The notes under the pieces were generated by a model. The model was not told the origin of the DNA. It did no database searches and saw only the letters and a program-made list of their open reading frames with translations. Positions 1 to 9,487 of a stretch of 64,000 nt of DNA are shown in pieces. The position numbers were made by a program, and so were the translations under genes. This DNA comes from Serratia liquefaciens (GTDB lineage Bacteria > Pseudomonadota > Gammaproteobacteria > Enterobacterales > Enterobacteriaceae), in contig JAAXZN010000011.1 in NCBI GenBank assembly GCA_012719855.1, positions 1-64,000 of the forward strand, given 5' to 3'. Each line of letters starts with the position of its first letter. Position 1 is the stretch's first letter.

Positions 1-68
1 AGTGAAACGCCGTAGCGCCGATGGTAGTGTGGGGTCTCCCCATGCGAGAGTAGGACACTGCCAGGCAT
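1..68 (+). rRNA. rrf: 5S rRNA, 3' end (partial)
   Basis: The first 68 bases match the 3' half of enterobacterial 5S rRNA, including the conserved end GCGAGAGTAGG...CTGCCAGGCAT. The gene begins before the window. It is followed at once by an intrinsic terminator, so this is the last gene of an rRNA operon. In E. coli the rrnA operon also ends just before mobB, which fits the neighbour found here. Confidence 0.93.
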
Positions 69-81
69 CAATCAAGCCAAG

Positions 82-108
82 AGGCCATCCGCAAGGATGG
101 CCTTTTTG
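82..108 (+). terminator. rRNA operon terminator
   Basis: Perfect 9-bp stem AGGCCATCC / GGATGGCCT with a GCAA tetraloop, followed by a T run. It lies 13 bases after the 5S rRNA end and would stop the rRNA operon transcript before the convergent mobB. Confidence 0.9.
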
Positions 109-135
109 CTATGCGAAAAAGAAAAAATGGCGCAG

Positions 136-657
136 CTAGGCTGCGCTTTTTAACCAGTCGGCGATAAAGTCAGCGATGCACTCTGGATCATTAAGGTCCA
201 ACAGTCTGGCCTTTCCAGTGATTAACCGATCGCTGGCAACGGCGATAACGAACTCGTCCAGCATATCCTCCAGCGGTCTACCTATCTCTTCACGATAGAG
301 AATGATTTTACTGATAGGCTCATGCTTGAACCCCTCCACTAAAATGATATCCACCTTGCCAGTATCAAAACGACTCGCCAAATATTGCAGATCCAGTGGG
401 GGTTGTTCCGGCGTTTCAGTCATTAATGCCCAGCGACGATCGCTGGCGACCAACGTTTGGTCAGCACCGGCTTTGCGCAGTTCATAACTGTCTTTGCCGG
501 GGGTATCGACATCCATATCATGGTGAGTATGTTTGATCAGTCCTACGCGGATTTGCCGCTGCTTTAATAAAGGAATCAATTGTTTAAGCAGGGTGGTTTT
601 ACCCGTACCGCTATAGGCAGCAATGGCGAGCAGAGGAGGTTGCAGAGTACTATCCAT
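136..657 (-). CDS. mobB: Molybdopterin-guanine dinucleotide biosynthesis adaptor MobB
   Basis: A 173-residue P-loop GTP-binding protein that assists MobA in attaching GMP to molybdopterin to make the bis-MGD cofactor of cytoplasmic and exported molybdoenzymes. The N-terminus has the Walker A motif SGTGKTTLL, followed by the family-typical HTHHDMDVD and GKDSYELRKAGA segments and the VEGFKHE motif. An in-frame ATG exists 27 codons upstream, but the ATG at 657 gives the E. coli-like N-terminus and overlaps the end of mobA by 8 bases, indicating translational coupling in a mobA-mobB operon. It is non-essential for cofactor synthesis in E. coli. The assignment is firm. Confidence 0.93.
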   Translation of the reverse strand: MDSTLQPPLLAIAAYSGTGKTTLLKQLIPLLKQRQIRVGLIKHTHHDMDVDTPGKDSYELRKAGADQTLVASDRRWALMTETPEQPPLDLQYLASRFDTGKVDIILVEGFKHEPISKIILYREEIGRPLEDMLDEFVIAVASDRLITGKARLLDLNDPECIADFIADWLKSAA

Positions 658-1243
658 GGGGAGTTTCTTTCTCCAGCAGCCAATTTTGGCAGTCTTCTTG
701 TGTATTAAGATTATGGAATGCCATCTGTTGCCCTTCAAACGCTACCTGTTGAGCACCTGCTGCCGCCAGGAACAGCATCAGCTTGCGTTCACCGCGGGCC
801 AGATAATCCTCCAACGGAGTCGCCAGACTGGTGTGCAATAGCGCCAGCGTTGGGTGCGCCCGTTCCCCATCACTGGCATAGGCGGCTATCGCACTTCCTT
901 TTTGTTGCCAGAGTTTCTCGATGAGCGTTGCAGGAAAGTCAGGAACATCACAGGGCACAAAGGCTACCCATTCGGTCGTCGCGTATTTCAGGCCGGCCAG
1001 CATACCGGCGAGCGGGCCTGAAAAGTCAGGGGTCAGATCGCCGATTATCGGCAGACCGCTTTCCCTATACCGCGCTTGATTGCGATTGGCGTTGATGGCT
1101 ATCGGCCCGACCTGCGGCCGTAGTCGGGTAAGCACGTACTGATACAGGGGGATGCCGGCAACCGGAACCAGTCCTTTATCTTCCCCGCCCATGCGGGTGG
1201 CACGCCCTCCGGCCAGAATAATGCCGGTAATCTCTTCATGCAT
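650..1243 (-). CDS. mobA: Molybdenum cofactor guanylyltransferase MobA
   Basis: 197 residues, the usual family length. It transfers GMP from GTP to Mo-molybdopterin, giving the guanine dinucleotide form of the cofactor. The nucleotidyltransferase signature LAGGRATRMGGEDKGL sits at about residues 10-25, and the FVPCDVP motif that carries the metal-binding aspartate lies near residue 100. The start ATG at 1243 places this signature where it is in E. coli MobA. The gene is first in a two-gene operon with mobB, whose start codon lies inside the mobA end. Confidence 0.95.
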   Translation of the reverse strand: MHEEITGIILAGGRATRMGGEDKGLVPVAGIPLYQYVLTRLRPQVGPIAINANRNQARYRESGLPIIGDLTPDFSGPLAGMLAGLKYATTEWVAFVPCDVPDFPATLIEKLWQQKGSAIAAYASDGERAHPTLALLHTSLATPLEDYLARGERKLMLFLAAAGAQQVAFEGQQMAFHNLNTQEDCQNWLLEKETPHG

Positions 1244-1394
1244 ATTTCAAATTCCGCATTGTGACTAACGCCATGATTGTAGCGCTAAAGCCGGTATGGC
1301 ATCAGGATTTACCTTTATTGACAAGCTGCTTCTTTCACTGCGTTGGCAAGCCTGTTACTTTGTGTGTTTATTGATTCTATTGGACAATATTGCG

Positions 1395-1664
1395 ATGAAA
1401 ACGCACCGCGTAAACGAGCTGATTGAGCTTCTGCACCCGGCCTGGCAGGAAGATCCGGATCTTAATCTGATCCAGTTTTTGCAGAAGTTGGCGCAAGAAG
1501 CTGGCTTTCAGGGCAATCTGGCTGAACTGAGCGATGATATCCTGATCTACCATTTGAAAATGCGCGGCAGCGCCGGCAGCGAACAGATCCCTGGTCTGAA
1601 AAAGGATTATGAGGAAGACTTCAAAACGGCATTGCTACGCGCCCGTGGCGTGATCAAGGATTAG
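1395..1664 (+). CDS. yihD: Conserved small protein YihD (DUF1040)
   Basis: An 89-residue acidic protein identical in length to E. coli YihD, a family of unknown biochemical function. The open frame extends 33 codons further upstream, but only the ATG at 1395 gives the conserved N-terminus [13 protein letters not shown]. The upstream extension is not family-like. No catalytic motif is visible. It is followed 105 bases later by srkA and dsbA on the same strand, as in E. coli, where yihD is expressed on its own or with srkA. Identity is clear, function is not. Confidence 0.9.
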   Translation: MKTHRVNELIELLHPAWQEDPDLNLIQFLQKLAQEAGFQGNLAELSDDILIYHLKMRGSAGSEQIPGLKKDYEEDFKTALLRARGVIKD

Positions 1665-1769
1665 CATTCGTGCGCCAGGGTGAAGCCGTTGCTCGTGCAG
1701 CCCGTCATTAATGCTACTATTTCTCAATCCCGGCATTGTGATGTCACCCAAACGAAACCGAATGTTGTT

Positions 1770-2756
1770 ATGAACAACTCAGCTTTTAATTTTCAGACCC
1801 TGTCGCCCGACCTGATTATGGACGCGCTGGAAGGGGTTGGCCTGCGTGTAGACTCCGGGCTAACGGCGCTTAACAGTTACGAAAACCGCGTCTATCAGTT
1901 TATGGACGAGGATCGTAAGCGTTATGTGGTGAAGTTTTATCGGCCCGAACGTTGGAGCGCGAAACAAATTGGTGAAGAACATCAGTTCTCCCACGATCTT
2001 GCTCTGGCGGAGATCCCTGCAGTTGCGCCATTAGTCCTGCAGGGCAATACGCTGCATACGCACAACGGTTTCTTTTTTACGGTTTTTCCCAGCGTTGGCG
2101 GGCGGCAGTATGAGATCGACAATCTCGATCAACTGGAGTGGGTTGGCCGTTTCCTGGGGCGCATTCATCAGGTGGGCAGCGAAAGCCTGTTTGTTGAACG
2201 TCCGACGATGGGCATCGAGGAGTACCTCACTATACCGCGTCAGGTTTTGGCGGGCTGCGAGCTGTTGCCCAAAGCGCAGTGTGACAGCTTTCTTGCAGCG
2301 ACTGACAAGCTGATTGAGGCGATCAAACAGCATTGGCATCAGGATTGGCAGCCGCGGCGTTTGCACGGTGACTGCCATCCGGGCAATATCCTGTGGCGCG
2401 ATGGCCCACTGTTTGTTGATCTTGATGACGCGCGTAACGGGCCGGCGATACAGGATCTGTGGATGTTGTTGCACGGTGAGCGTCGCGATCGTTTGATGCA
2501 GTTAGATATTTTGTTGGAAGCGTACTCAGAGTTTGCCGAGTTTGATCAAAGTGAGTTGGCGTTGATCGAGCCGCTGCGTGCTATGCGTATGGTTTACTAC
2601 CTGGCATGGGTCGCTCGCCGCTGGCAAGATCCTGCGTTCCCTAAAAGTTTTCCGTGGATGGCGGAGTCTGATTTTTGGTTATCTCAGACGGCGGCATTCA
2701 CCGAACAGGTTAAGCTGTTGCAGGAGCCCCCTCTGCAGCTGATGCCAATGTATTGA
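1770..2756 (+). CDS. srkA: Stress response kinase A (RdoA/YihE family)
   Basis: 328 residues, the same as E. coli SrkA, a eukaryotic-type Ser/Thr kinase of the aminoglycoside-phosphotransferase fold that protects against stress-induced death, opposes MazEF effects and belongs to the Cpx regulon. The catalytic loop LHGDCHPGN has its histidine at residue 199 and its aspartate at 201. The metal-binding VDLDDA follows about 15 residues later. The ATG at 1770 gives the conserved start MNNSAFNFQTL; an upstream in-frame ATG at 1680 would add 30 residues unlike the family. It lies 29 bases before dsbA, and in E. coli the two are co-transcribed. Confidence 0.94.
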   Translation: MNNSAFNFQTLSPDLIMDALEGVGLRVDSGLTALNSYENRVYQFMDEDRKRYVVKFYRPERWSAKQIGEEHQFSHDLALAEIPAVAPLVLQGNTLHTHNGFFFTVFPSVGGRQYEIDNLDQLEWVGRFLGRIHQVGSESLFVERPTMGIEEYLTIPRQVLAGCELLPKAQCDSFLAATDKLIEAIKQHWHQDWQPRRLHGDCHPGNILWRDGPLFVDLDDARNGPAIQDLWMLLHGERRDRLMQLDILLEAYSEFAEFDQSELALIEPLRAMRMVYYLAWVARRWQDPAFPKSFPWMAESDFWLSQTAAFTEQVKLLQEPPLQLMPMY

Positions 2757-2785
2757 AGCTTTAACACAATGGAGAGTTTAGTCTT

Positions 2786-3409
2786 ATGAAGAAAATTTGG
2801 TTGGCGCTCGTTGGCATGGTAATGGCATTCAGTGCCTCGGCTGCGCAGTTTAGCGATGGGACTCAGTACGTCACCCTGGACAAGCCAGTGACGGGTGAAC
2901 CTCAGGTACTGGAGTTCTTCTCCTTCTATTGCCCACACTGCTACCAGTTCGAGCAGGTTTATCACGTTTCCGAAAATGTGAAAAAAGCGCTGCCTGCGGG
3001 CACTAAAATGACCAAGTACCACGTTGAGTTCCTGGGGCCGTTGGGTAAACAACTGACTCAGGCATGGGCTGTTGCAATGGCGCTGGGTGTGGAAGATAAA
3101 GTCAGCCCGTTGATGTTTGAAGCGGTGCAGAAAACTCAGACTGTGCAAACGCCTGATGATATTCGCAACGTATTTGTGAAAGCTGGCGTGAGCGCGGCGG
3201 ATTATGATGGGGCTCTGAACAGCTTCGTGGTGAAATCCCTGGTGGTACAACAGGAGAAAGCCGCAGAAGATCTGCAACTGCGCGGCGTGCCGGCGGTATT
3301 TGTTAACGGCAAATACATGGTTAAAAACGACGGTCTGGACACCAGTTCGATGGATGCTTACGTGAAGCAATTCGCCGACGTGGTTAAATTCCTCAGCGAG
3401 CAGAAGTAA
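2786..3409 (+). CDS. dsbA: Periplasmic thiol:disulfide interchange protein DsbA
   Basis: 207 residues: a signal peptide ([19 protein letters not shown], cleavage after residue 19) followed by a thioredoxin-fold domain with a helical insertion. The redox motif CPHC is at residues 49-52 (30-33 of the mature protein), and the conserved cis-proline is in RGVPAVF. It donates disulfides to exported proteins in the periplasm and is re-oxidised by DsbB, which is encoded elsewhere. A GGAGA ribosome-binding site lies 12 bases before the ATG. It is the last gene of the srkA-dsbA unit, with a strong terminator 15 bases after the stop. Confidence 0.97.
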   Translation: MKKIWLALVGMVMAFSASAAQFSDGTQYVTLDKPVTGEPQVLEFFSFYCPHCYQFEQVYHVSENVKKALPAGTKMTKYHVEFLGPLGKQLTQAWAVAMALGVEDKVSPLMFEAVQKTQTVQTPDDIRNVFVKAGVSAADYDGALNSFVVKSLVVQQEKAAEDLQLRGVPAVFVNGKYMVKNDGLDTSSMDAYVKQFADVVKFLSEQK

Positions 3410-3424
3410 CCGATATTTAAAGTA

Positions 3425-3452
3425 AAAAAGCCGGCTCAGCCGGCTTTTTTTT
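3425..3452 (+). terminator. dsbA terminator (possibly bidirectional)
   Basis: Stem GCCGGC-TCA-GCCGGC flanked by an A run upstream and a run of eight T downstream. This makes it an efficient intrinsic terminator for dsbA, and on the other strand one for the convergent yihG, whose stop codon is 6 bases away. Confidence 0.9.
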
Positions 3453-3457
3453 AACTT

Positions 3458-4348
3458 TTATTGCCGTTTCAATCCATCCAGCAATCTGTCTTTATCCTGC
3501 CACAGCGTGTTCAGCCAAAGCTGGAAACGTCGCTTAAACTGCTTGTCGTTAAAGTAATCGCCATGCATGCTTTCGTCGATTGGCAGCAATTCAACCCTTA
3601 CTACTATGCGTTTTAACCGGCCGCACAGCATATCCATAAAAGGCCGTTCAGTATTATCTGGGTAAAGCAGGGTGACGTTTAACACCTTATCGAACTGCTT
3701 ACCTAATGCACTGAGTGTAAAAGCAATACCGGCGGCTTTAGGCGCTAATAAATTGCGGTAGGGCGAGCGAGTTTTAATTTTCTTGGCTTCGGTAAAACGC
3801 GAACCCTCTACAAAATTAACGATGGTGGTCGGACGCTTACGAAACTTCTCGCAGGATCGGCGTGTGGTCTCGATATCGTTACCGCGCTTGTCCGGGTGTT
3901 TGAGCAAATAGGCACGCGAATAGCGTTTCATGAAGGGCATATCCAGCGCCCAGCAGGCCAGGCCGACAAAGGGGACCCAGGCTAATTGCTGTTTAAGAAA
4001 GTACTTATTCATTGGAATATGGTTACGGAACAATACGCACAACACCACAATATCCGACCAGCTTTCGTGATTACTGATCAGCAGATACCAGTTTTTTCTA
4101 TCCAGACCTTCCAACCCTTCTATATCCCAGCGCAGTTGGCCGTTAATACGTAATAGCAGTGATAACCCCAGGCACCAGCACCACATCATAAAGTCGGCGA
4201 AGGCGGAGATACGTCGCCATACGGCAGGAAAGGGCACCAGTAACTTAATGACGCCGGCGATCGTAATGGGGATCGAACACAGTACCGTGACCAGAATGGC
4301 AAGCAGGGCTGAAAGTATAAAAATAACGGGGGATAGCAATCTTGGCAT
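3458..4348 (-). CDS. yihG: Inner-membrane 1-acyl-glycerol-3-phosphate acyltransferase-like protein YihG
   Basis: 296 residues, PlsC/LPLAT family. An N-terminal hydrophobic segment (about residues 8-40) anchors the protein. The catalytic HX4D motif is H94ESWSD99, and the acceptor-binding box VEGSRFT follows further on. E. coli YihG is a second lysophosphatidate acyltransferase that helps set the fatty-acid pattern of phospholipids. In E. coli yihF sits between dsbA and yihG; it is absent here and dsbA and yihG are directly convergent. The gene is transcribed alone, away from the long polA control region. Confidence 0.9.
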   Translation of the reverse strand: MPRLLSPVIFILSALLAILVTVLCSIPITIAGVIKLLVPFPAVWRRISAFADFMMWCWCLGLSLLLRINGQLRWDIEGLEGLDRKNWYLLISNHESWSDIVVLCVLFRNHIPMNKYFLKQQLAWVPFVGLACWALDMPFMKRYSRAYLLKHPDKRGNDIETTRRSCEKFRKRPTTIVNFVEGSRFTEAKKIKTRSPYRNLLAPKAAGIAFTLSALGKQFDKVLNVTLLYPDNTERPFMDMLCGRLKRIVVRVELLPIDESMHGDYFNDKQFKRRFQLWLNTLWQDKDRLLDGLKRQ

Positions 4349-4843
4349 GGTTATAGGCTGACGGTTGGTGAGAACAGCGTTACATGCCAGTATGCATGAA
4401 CAAAAAATACTTTAAGACATTATAGGGGGAAAACGCCTGCCAGCAGTAGCTGTTTTAGAGCGGAAGAAATGGGCATTTGCTGCGTTTTCGTGCAACTTGC
4501 TCATCTTGTGCTATGGTAATTGAGGCGCCAATTTTGATTAATAGTGCGATTAAAATTCGGCGCAAGTTATATCCACAAATTGTGTAAAAGTCGATAATAA
4601 CCTTCAGTTAAAATAGTACTGTTTAACGCAGTGATTTCAATAGGATTTTTATTTCCCATTATAACGATAAACACATCGTTATAATTTGTTGTCTTTTCTA
4701 TGCACAAAGTTATCCACAGGCAGGATCTTGCGGATCGCTTTGCAGAATCACATGATTTTCGTCCTTAATGCACGCTAAGGTTCGTCTCAGGCGGCCAGCT
4801 ATGGCATGCTTACCGTCATGTCCGATCACGATAAAGAAACGCT
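4349..4843. promoter_or_regulatory. polA/yihG divergent control region with DnaA boxes
   Basis: A 495-base AT-rich non-coding region. It holds a perfect DnaA box TTATCCACA at 4710-4718, one-mismatch boxes at 4569-4577 (ATATCCACA) and 4698-4706 (CTATGCACA), and on the other strand TTTTACACA at 4581-4589, which fits the relaxed consensus TTWTNCACA. A perfect 11-bp inverted repeat with 6-bp spacer is at 4658-4685. E. coli polA is known to be stimulated by DnaA through boxes in this position; that the same holds here is inference. I could not fix the -10 and -35 elements with confidence. Confidence 0.7.
4658..4685. repeat. 28-bp perfect dyad upstream of polA
   Basis: Arms ATTATAACGAT (4658-4668) and ATCGTTATAAT (4675-4685) are perfect reverse complements around AAACAC. 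There is no T run on either side, so a terminator is unlikely and a protein-binding operator is more plausible. It sits 25 bases before the perfect DnaA box and about 160 bases before the polA start. Confidence 0.7.
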
Positions 4844-7636
4844 ATGGCCCAGATTGCAGAAAACCCATTAATCCTGGTTGACGGTTCCTCGTACCTCTAC
4901 CGCGCTTATCACGCCTTCCCTCCGCTGACCAACTCTGCGGGCGAACCTACCGGGGCAATGTATGGCGTGCTGAATATGCTGCGCAGCCTGTTGCTGCAGT
5001 ACCAGCCAAGCCATGTTGCGGTGGTGTTTGATGCCAAAGGAAAAACCTTCCGCGATGAGCTGTTCGCAGAATACAAATCACACCGGCCGCCGATGCCGGA
5101 CGACCTGCGCGCGCAAATCGAACCGTTGCACAAAATGGTCAAGGCGATGGGATTGCCGCTGCTGGTCACGCCCGGCGTAGAAGCCGACGATGTGATAGGC
5201 ACTTTGGCACTGGAGGCAGAGAAAGCCGGCCATGCGGTGCTGATCAGCACCGGTGATAAAGACATGGCGCAGTTGGTCACACCGAACGTCACCCTGATCA
5301 ACACCATGAACAACACCATCCTTGGTCCACAGGAAGTGTGCGACAAGTACGGTATTCCGCCGGAGCTGATTATCGACTTCCTGGCGCTGATGGGCGATTC
5401 CTCGGATAACATCCCAGGCGTTCCTGGTGTGGGCGAGAAAACCGCGCAGGCGCTGTTACAGGGGCTTGGCGGGCTGGATGCGCTCTATGCCAACCTCGAC
5501 AGCATCGCCACGCTCAGCTTCCGCGGCGCCAAGACCATGGCGGCCAAGCTGGAACAGAACAAAGAGGTGGCTTACCTCTCCTACAAGCTGGCGACCATCA
5601 AAACCGACGTCGAACTGGATCTCACCTGCGCCAATCTCGAAGTATCAGCGCTGGATGTCGATGTGCTGCAGCAGTTATTTAAACAATACGAATTTAAACG
5701 CTGGCTGGCGGATGTTGAAGCCGGCATTTGGCTGGAAGGCAAAAAGGGTGCCGGCGTGAAAGCCGCCAGTGCGCCAAAGGCTACGGCGGTAGCTGACAAA
5801 GCGCCTGCCGAAGCGACGCTGTCGCAAGAAGGTTACGTCACCATCCTGGATGAAGAGACTTTCGCACAGTGGCTGGAAAAGCTGAAAAAAGCCGAGGTAT
5901 TTGCGTTTGATACCGAAACTGACGGCTTGGACACCCTGACCGCCAATCTGATCGGCCTGTCGTTTGCCATTGCACCGGGCGAAGCCGCCTATTTGCCGGT
6001 AGCGCATGACTATCTCGACGCCCCGGCGCAGCTGGACCGCGATTATGTGCTGGCCACGTTGAAGCCGCTGCTGGAAGACGAGAAAGCGCTCAAGGTCGGG
6101 CAAAATCTGAAGTTTGATATGGGCCTGCTGGCGCGTTACGACATCACCCTGCGCGGCATTGCCTTCGACACTATGCTGGAATCTTATGTGCTGGACAGCG
6201 TCGGCGGTCGTCACGATATGGACAGCTTGTCCGATCGTTACCTCGGCCATAAAACCGTGACCTTCGAAGAGATAGCCGGCAAGGGGAAAAAGCAGCTCAC
6301 TTTCAACCAGATTGCGCTGGAGCAGGCGGCCCCTTACGCTGCCGAAGATGCCGACGTTACCTTGCAATTGCATTTGGCGATGTGGCCGCAATTGAAGGAA
6401 AGCGCCGAGCTGCTGAAAGTATTCAATGAGATTGAAATGCCGCTGTTGCCGGTGTTGTCGCACATCGAACGCACCGGGGTGCTGATTGATCAAAGCATTC
6501 TGGCCACGCACTCCATCGAATTGACCAAACGCCTGGCCGAGCTGGAAATTCAGGCCCATGAACTGGCGGAAGAGCCTTTCAATCTGGCGTCGACCAAACA
6601 GCTGCAGGCGATCCTGTACGAAAAGCAAAAGCTGCCGATACTGAAGAAAACGCCGGGTGGTGCTCCATCGACTAACGAAGAAGTGTTGGCCGAACTGGCG
6701 TTGGATTACCCGTTGCCTAAGGTGATCCTGGAATACCGTGGCTTGGCGAAGCTGAAGACCACCTACACCGACAAGCTGCCGCTGATGATCAATCCGGTCA
6801 GTGGTCGGGTGCATACCTCTTATCATCAGGCGGTGACGGCTACCGGGCGTCTCTCCTCCAGCGATCCTAACCTGCAGAATATCCCGGTGCGCAACGACGA
6901 AGGGCGCCGGATCCGCCAGGCCTTTATTGCTCCTGAGGGTTACCGCATCGTTGCGGCCGACTATTCGCAAATCGAACTGCGCATTATGGCCCATCTGTCA
7001 CAGGATGAAGGGTTACTGGAGGCCTTTGCCGCTGGTGAAGATATCCACCGCGCCACCGCGGCCGAGGTGTTTGGCCTGCCGCTCGATAAAGTGACCCACG
7101 AACAGCGCCGCAGCGCCAAGGCGATTAACTTTGGCCTGATTTATGGCATGAGCGCGTTTGGTCTGGCGCGGCAATTAGGCATTCCGCGTGGTGAAGCACA
7201 GCGCTACATGGATCTCTACTTCGAGCGTTATCCGGGCGTATTGGAATATATGGAGCGCACCCGCCAGCAGGCTGCCAGCCAGGGCTACGTCAGCACGTTG
7301 GACGGCCGCCGTCTCTATCTGCCAGATGTCAGCTCCAGTAACGGCATGCGCCGTAAGGCTGCCGAACGCGCGGCGATTAACGCCCCTATGCAAGGAACGG
7401 CTGCCGATATCATCAAGCGTGCGATGATCGAAGTGGACGCCTGGCTGCAAGCTCAGGAAGAACCCTTGGTGCGTATGATCATGCAGGTGCACGATGAATT
7501 GGTGTTCGAGGTACATGAGTCGGTGCTGGAAGCCTCTAACCAACGCATTCGCGAGCTGATGGAAAACAGCATGACGCTGGCTGTCCCACTGAAAGTGGAT
7601 GTCGGCGTGGGGGCCAACTGGGACGAAGCTCACTGA
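4844..7636 (+). CDS. polA: DNA polymerase I
   Basis: 930 residues, against 928 in E. coli. It fills gaps in excision repair and removes Okazaki primers. There are three domains in order: a 5'-3' nuclease (about 1-290), a proofreading 3'-5' exonuclease (about 330-520) and a family A polymerase (about 520-930). The exonuclease acidic residues are D356 and E358 (DTETDG), the aspartate of GQNLKFD and that of AAEDADVT. Polymerase motif A is DYSQIELRI with D706, motif B is [14 protein letters not shown], and motif C is VHDELVFEV. All are intact, so the enzyme should be fully active. The ATG at 4844 gives the conserved [14 protein letters not shown]. Confidence 0.98.
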   Translation: MAQIAENPLILVDGSSYLYRAYHAFPPLTNSAGEPTGAMYGVLNMLRSLLLQYQPSHVAVVFDAKGKTFRDELFAEYKSHRPPMPDDLRAQIEPLHKMVKAMGLPLLVTPGVEADDVIGTLALEAEKAGHAVLISTGDKDMAQLVTPNVTLINTMNNTILGPQEVCDKYGIPPELIIDFLALMGDSSDNIPGVPGVGEKTAQALLQGLGGLDALYANLDSIATLSFRGAKTMAAKLEQNKEVAYLSYKLATIKTDVELDLTCANLEVSALDVDVLQQLFKQYEFKRWLADVEAGIWLEGKKGAGVKAASAPKATAVADKAPAEATLSQEGYVTILDEETFAQWLEKLKKAEVFAFDTETDGLDTLTANLIGLSFAIAPGEAAYLPVAHDYLDAPAQLDRDYVLATLKPLLEDEKALKVGQNLKFDMGLLARYDITLRGIAFDTMLESYVLDSVGGRHDMDSLSDRYLGHKTVTFEEIAGKGKKQLTFNQIALEQAAPYAAEDADVTLQLHLAMWPQLKESAELLKVFNEIEMPLLPVLSHIERTGVLIDQSILATHSIELTKRLAELEIQAHELAEEPFNLASTKQLQAILYEKQKLPILKKTPGGAPSTNEEVLAELALDYPLPKVILEYRGLAKLKTTYTDKLPLMINPVSGRVHTSYHQAVTATGRLSSSDPNLQNIPVRNDEGRRIRQAFIAPEGYRIVAADYSQIELRIMAHLSQDEGLLEAFAAGEDIHRATAAEVFGLPLDKVTHEQRRSAKAINFGLIYGMSAFGLARQLGIPRGEAQRYMDLYFERYPGVLEYMERTRQQAASQGYVSTLDGRRLYLPDVSSSNGMRRKAAERAAINAPMQGTAADIIKRAMIEVDAWLQAQEEPLVRMIMQVHDELVFEVHESVLEASNQRIRELMENSMTLAVPLKVDVGVGANWDEAH

Positions 7637-7812
7637 TTGTGCGGTCGTTCACCGGCCTCGTTCTTAAAGGATGGGCTAACTGGCGATAACCTAAGCAGTT
7701 TTTGTAATTAAGCTACAGGATACGGCGATTGTTTCCCCAACCTCGCCGTTATTACGCGCCAAACTGTGTAAGTAAACTACAAAAAATTCTTTTGCACTGC
7801 GAAAAAATCATG

Positions 7813-7818
7813 TAGAGT
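7813..7818 (+). promoter_or_regulatory. spf promoter -10 element
   Basis: TAGAGT lies 7 bases before the expected first base of Spot 42. A -35-like TTGCAC is at 7792-7797 with a short 15-base spacer. A weak CRP-like half site TGTGT begins at 7765; E. coli spf is repressed by cAMP-CRP, but the right half of the site here is poor. Confidence 0.55.
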
Positions 7819-7825
7819 TACTGGC

Positions 7826-7933
7826 GTAGGGTACAGAGGTAAGATGTTCTATCTTTCAGACCTTTTACTTCACGTAATCGGATTTGGCTGAATATTTAGC
7901 CGCCCCAGTCAGTATTGACTGGGGCGTTTTTTA
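7826..7933 (+). ncRNA. spf: Spot 42 small regulatory RNA
   Basis: About 108 nucleotides almost identical to E. coli Spot 42, from GTAGGGTACAGAGGTAAGAT to a terminator with stem CCCCAGTCA / TGACTGGGG and a T6 tail (ending at about 7932). It is an Hfq-dependent antisense RNA that lowers expression of galK, gltA and many uptake and catabolic genes when glucose is present. It has its canonical place between polA and engB. The single-stranded pairing regions seem unchanged. Confidence 0.96.
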
Positions 7934-8118
7934 TTGTAAAAACAAAGCCAAACCATAGGTTCTTCTTATTCCCCCGCGACCTCTTTCCTTCGGTTTATCT
8001 CCCGATATGGCTTGCTCATCGGATTCCCAATGCCAAACCACCATAAGAATTTATGATGGATTTCTATCAGAATTGTAATTAGATAACGAAAAGAGCCTGC
8101 ATCGCGAATGGCAGGCGT
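7934..8118. other. Intergenic stretch after Spot 42
   Basis: About 185 bases between the Spot 42 terminator and the engB terminator. I see no open reading frame with a ribosome-binding site and no strong repeat. It is probably spacer. Confidence 0.4.
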
Positions 8119-8147
8119 AAAAAAGCCGATGCGTTTCCACATCGGCT
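8119..8147 (-). terminator. engB terminator
   Basis: Read on the minus strand, AGCCGATG / CATCGGCT form an 8-bp stem around an 8-base loop, followed by a T6 run. It lies 20 bases after the engB stop codon. Confidence 0.85.
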
Positions 8148-8167
8148 ATCACGGCACCTGCGGCATT

Positions 8168-8818
8168 TTATTCGCCGGCAGTGTCGTCATCTTCCGGCAG
8201 CACTTCCGGTGGGATCTCGTTAAACCAGGTATTCAGTTTTTGGCTCAGTTTGTCGACGCCGATTTTTTTCGGTGAAGAGAAGGCTTCAACCTGGATATCG
8301 CCCATAAACGGCACTACCGCTTCACGCACCATATTCAGTTGCGCTTTACGCGCGCCAGATGCCAGTTTGTCCGCTTTGGTCAGCAGAACCAGAACTGGCG
8401 TGCCGACATCGACAGCCCATTGGATCATCTGCTGGTCGAGATCTTTCAACGGATGGCGGATGTCCATCAGCACCACCAGGCCTTTCAGGCAGTTGCGCAT
8501 TTGCAGGTATTCACCCAGCGCTCGCTGCCATTTGCGTTTCATCTCTTCAGGCACTTCGGCGTAACCATAACCCGGCAGGTCGACCAGGCGAATGCCTTCT
8601 TCCACTTCAAACAGGTTGATGAGCTGGGTGCGACCCGGCGTTTTACTGGTACGTGCCAGGCCTTTTTGATTGGTCAGGGTATTTAACGCACTGGACTTAC
8701 CGGCATTAGAACGACCGGCGAACGCAACTTCAATACCTTCATCCCCCGGCAGATGGCGAATATCGGGCGCACTGGTGACGAAATGGGTCACATGATAATT
8801 GTAATTCTTGCTGGTCAA
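8168..8818 (-). CDS. engB: Ribosome biogenesis GTPase EngB (YihA/YsxC)
   Basis: 216 residues, TrmE-Era-EngA-EngB-like small GTPase needed for assembly of the 50S ribosomal subunit and usually essential. G1 is [13 protein letters not shown]2 lies around TSKTPGRT, G3 is [11 protein letters not shown] and G4 is LLTKADKL; the end of the protein is a short acidic tail ([10 protein letters not shown]). The ATG at 8818 yields the conserved start [14 protein letters not shown]. It is transcribed alone, divergently from csrC, as in E. coli. Confidence 0.95.
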   Translation of the reverse strand: MTSKNYNYHVTHFVTSAPDIRHLPGDEGIEVAFAGRSNAGKSSALNTLTNQKGLARTSKTPGRTQLINLFEVEEGIRLVDLPGYGYAEVPEEMKRKWQRALGEYLQMRNCLKGLVVLMDIRHPLKDLDQQMIQWAVDVGTPVLVLLTKADKLASGARKAQLNMVREAVVPFMGDIQVEAFSSPKKIGVDKLSQKLNTWFNEIPPEVLPEDDDTAGE

Positions 8819-9104
8819 AATTTTTCGTCTCCGTGAGGATGGCTAACTGGTTGGCGATTATAACTGCATCAGCGCTAAAAATGGTGTGTTTCTCTGTTTT
8901 TAAGCGCCGGACCAGCGGGGTGTGGCAATTTATGTGGGGCGGGCTTGTGAGACATTTGCCATTCGAATAGGGGGTAATGTCGCTTTTATTCGAAAGCTGT
9001 TTTTATTATTTTTATTATAAAACATTAGGTTAATTCTCCGATGCGTATTTTTATCAGCTCATTACACGGCAGGTGCCTTGAGCCTGACCCCTGATAGCGT
9101 AAAG

Positions 9105-9487
9105 TAACTTGCAGCACAGGACTGTGCAGGATTAAGGAACATCCGGGAAGGGTGATAAATCTCAAGGAGAGCACGGGACGTGCTAATGAGTGTCAGGATG
9201 AATAACCAAGGAATGGGTCTATTTGCATAGAATTTGCAAATAGCACAAGGAAGGTGAAGTTACCGCAATTGGGATGCCAGCAGGAAGCAAACTCAGGACG
9301 AGTGAACACGAACGGATCTCTCCATGGACGATTTTACCTTCAGGATGAAGGAGGTAGTACGGCAGGGAATGCGGTTATAGCAGAAGGAAAAACCAGGATG
9401 TTGAGTGTGCGCACGGAATGCGTAGCAGGAATATCCTTCGAAAGAGGGTGCAAAAAGGCGGCGGGTTTAACCTGCCGCCTTTTTTCT
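9105..9487 (+). ncRNA. csrC: CsrA-binding regulatory RNA CsrC
   Basis: The stretch contains 21 GGA triplets, several in ideal CsrA sites where GGA occupies a hairpin loop: GCACA-GGAC-TGTGC (9114-9127), AGCACG-GGA-CGTGCT (9170-9184) and CCTTC-AGGAT-GAAGG (about 9337-9352). It ends in a strong terminator (9457-9486) whose tail CCTTTTTTCTTTG is as in E. coli csrC. Its place between engB and yihI is that of csrC. The RNA titrates the post-transcriptional regulator CsrA, and in E. coli is activated by BarA/UvrY. The 5' end is estimated from the first GGA hairpin; I could not identify a clear promoter. At about 380 nucleotides it is much longer than E. coli CsrC (about 245). Confidence 0.9.
9457..9486 (+). 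terminator. csrC terminator
   Basis: Nine-base stem GGCGGCGGG / CCTGCCGCC (one G-U pair) with a TTTAA loop and a T7 run (9480-9486). It defines the 3' end of CsrC. Confidence 0.9.

Noticed and set aside
4569-4718. DnaA boxes as a replication origin
   Set aside because: Too few boxes, no unwinding element with 13-mers and no gidA/mioC or dnaA neighbours; promoter control of polA explains them better.
5675-6994. 439-codon open frame antisense to polA
   Set aside because: It lies wholly within polA on the opposite strand, resembles no protein, lacks a ribosome-binding site and is explained by the GC-skewed codon use of polA.
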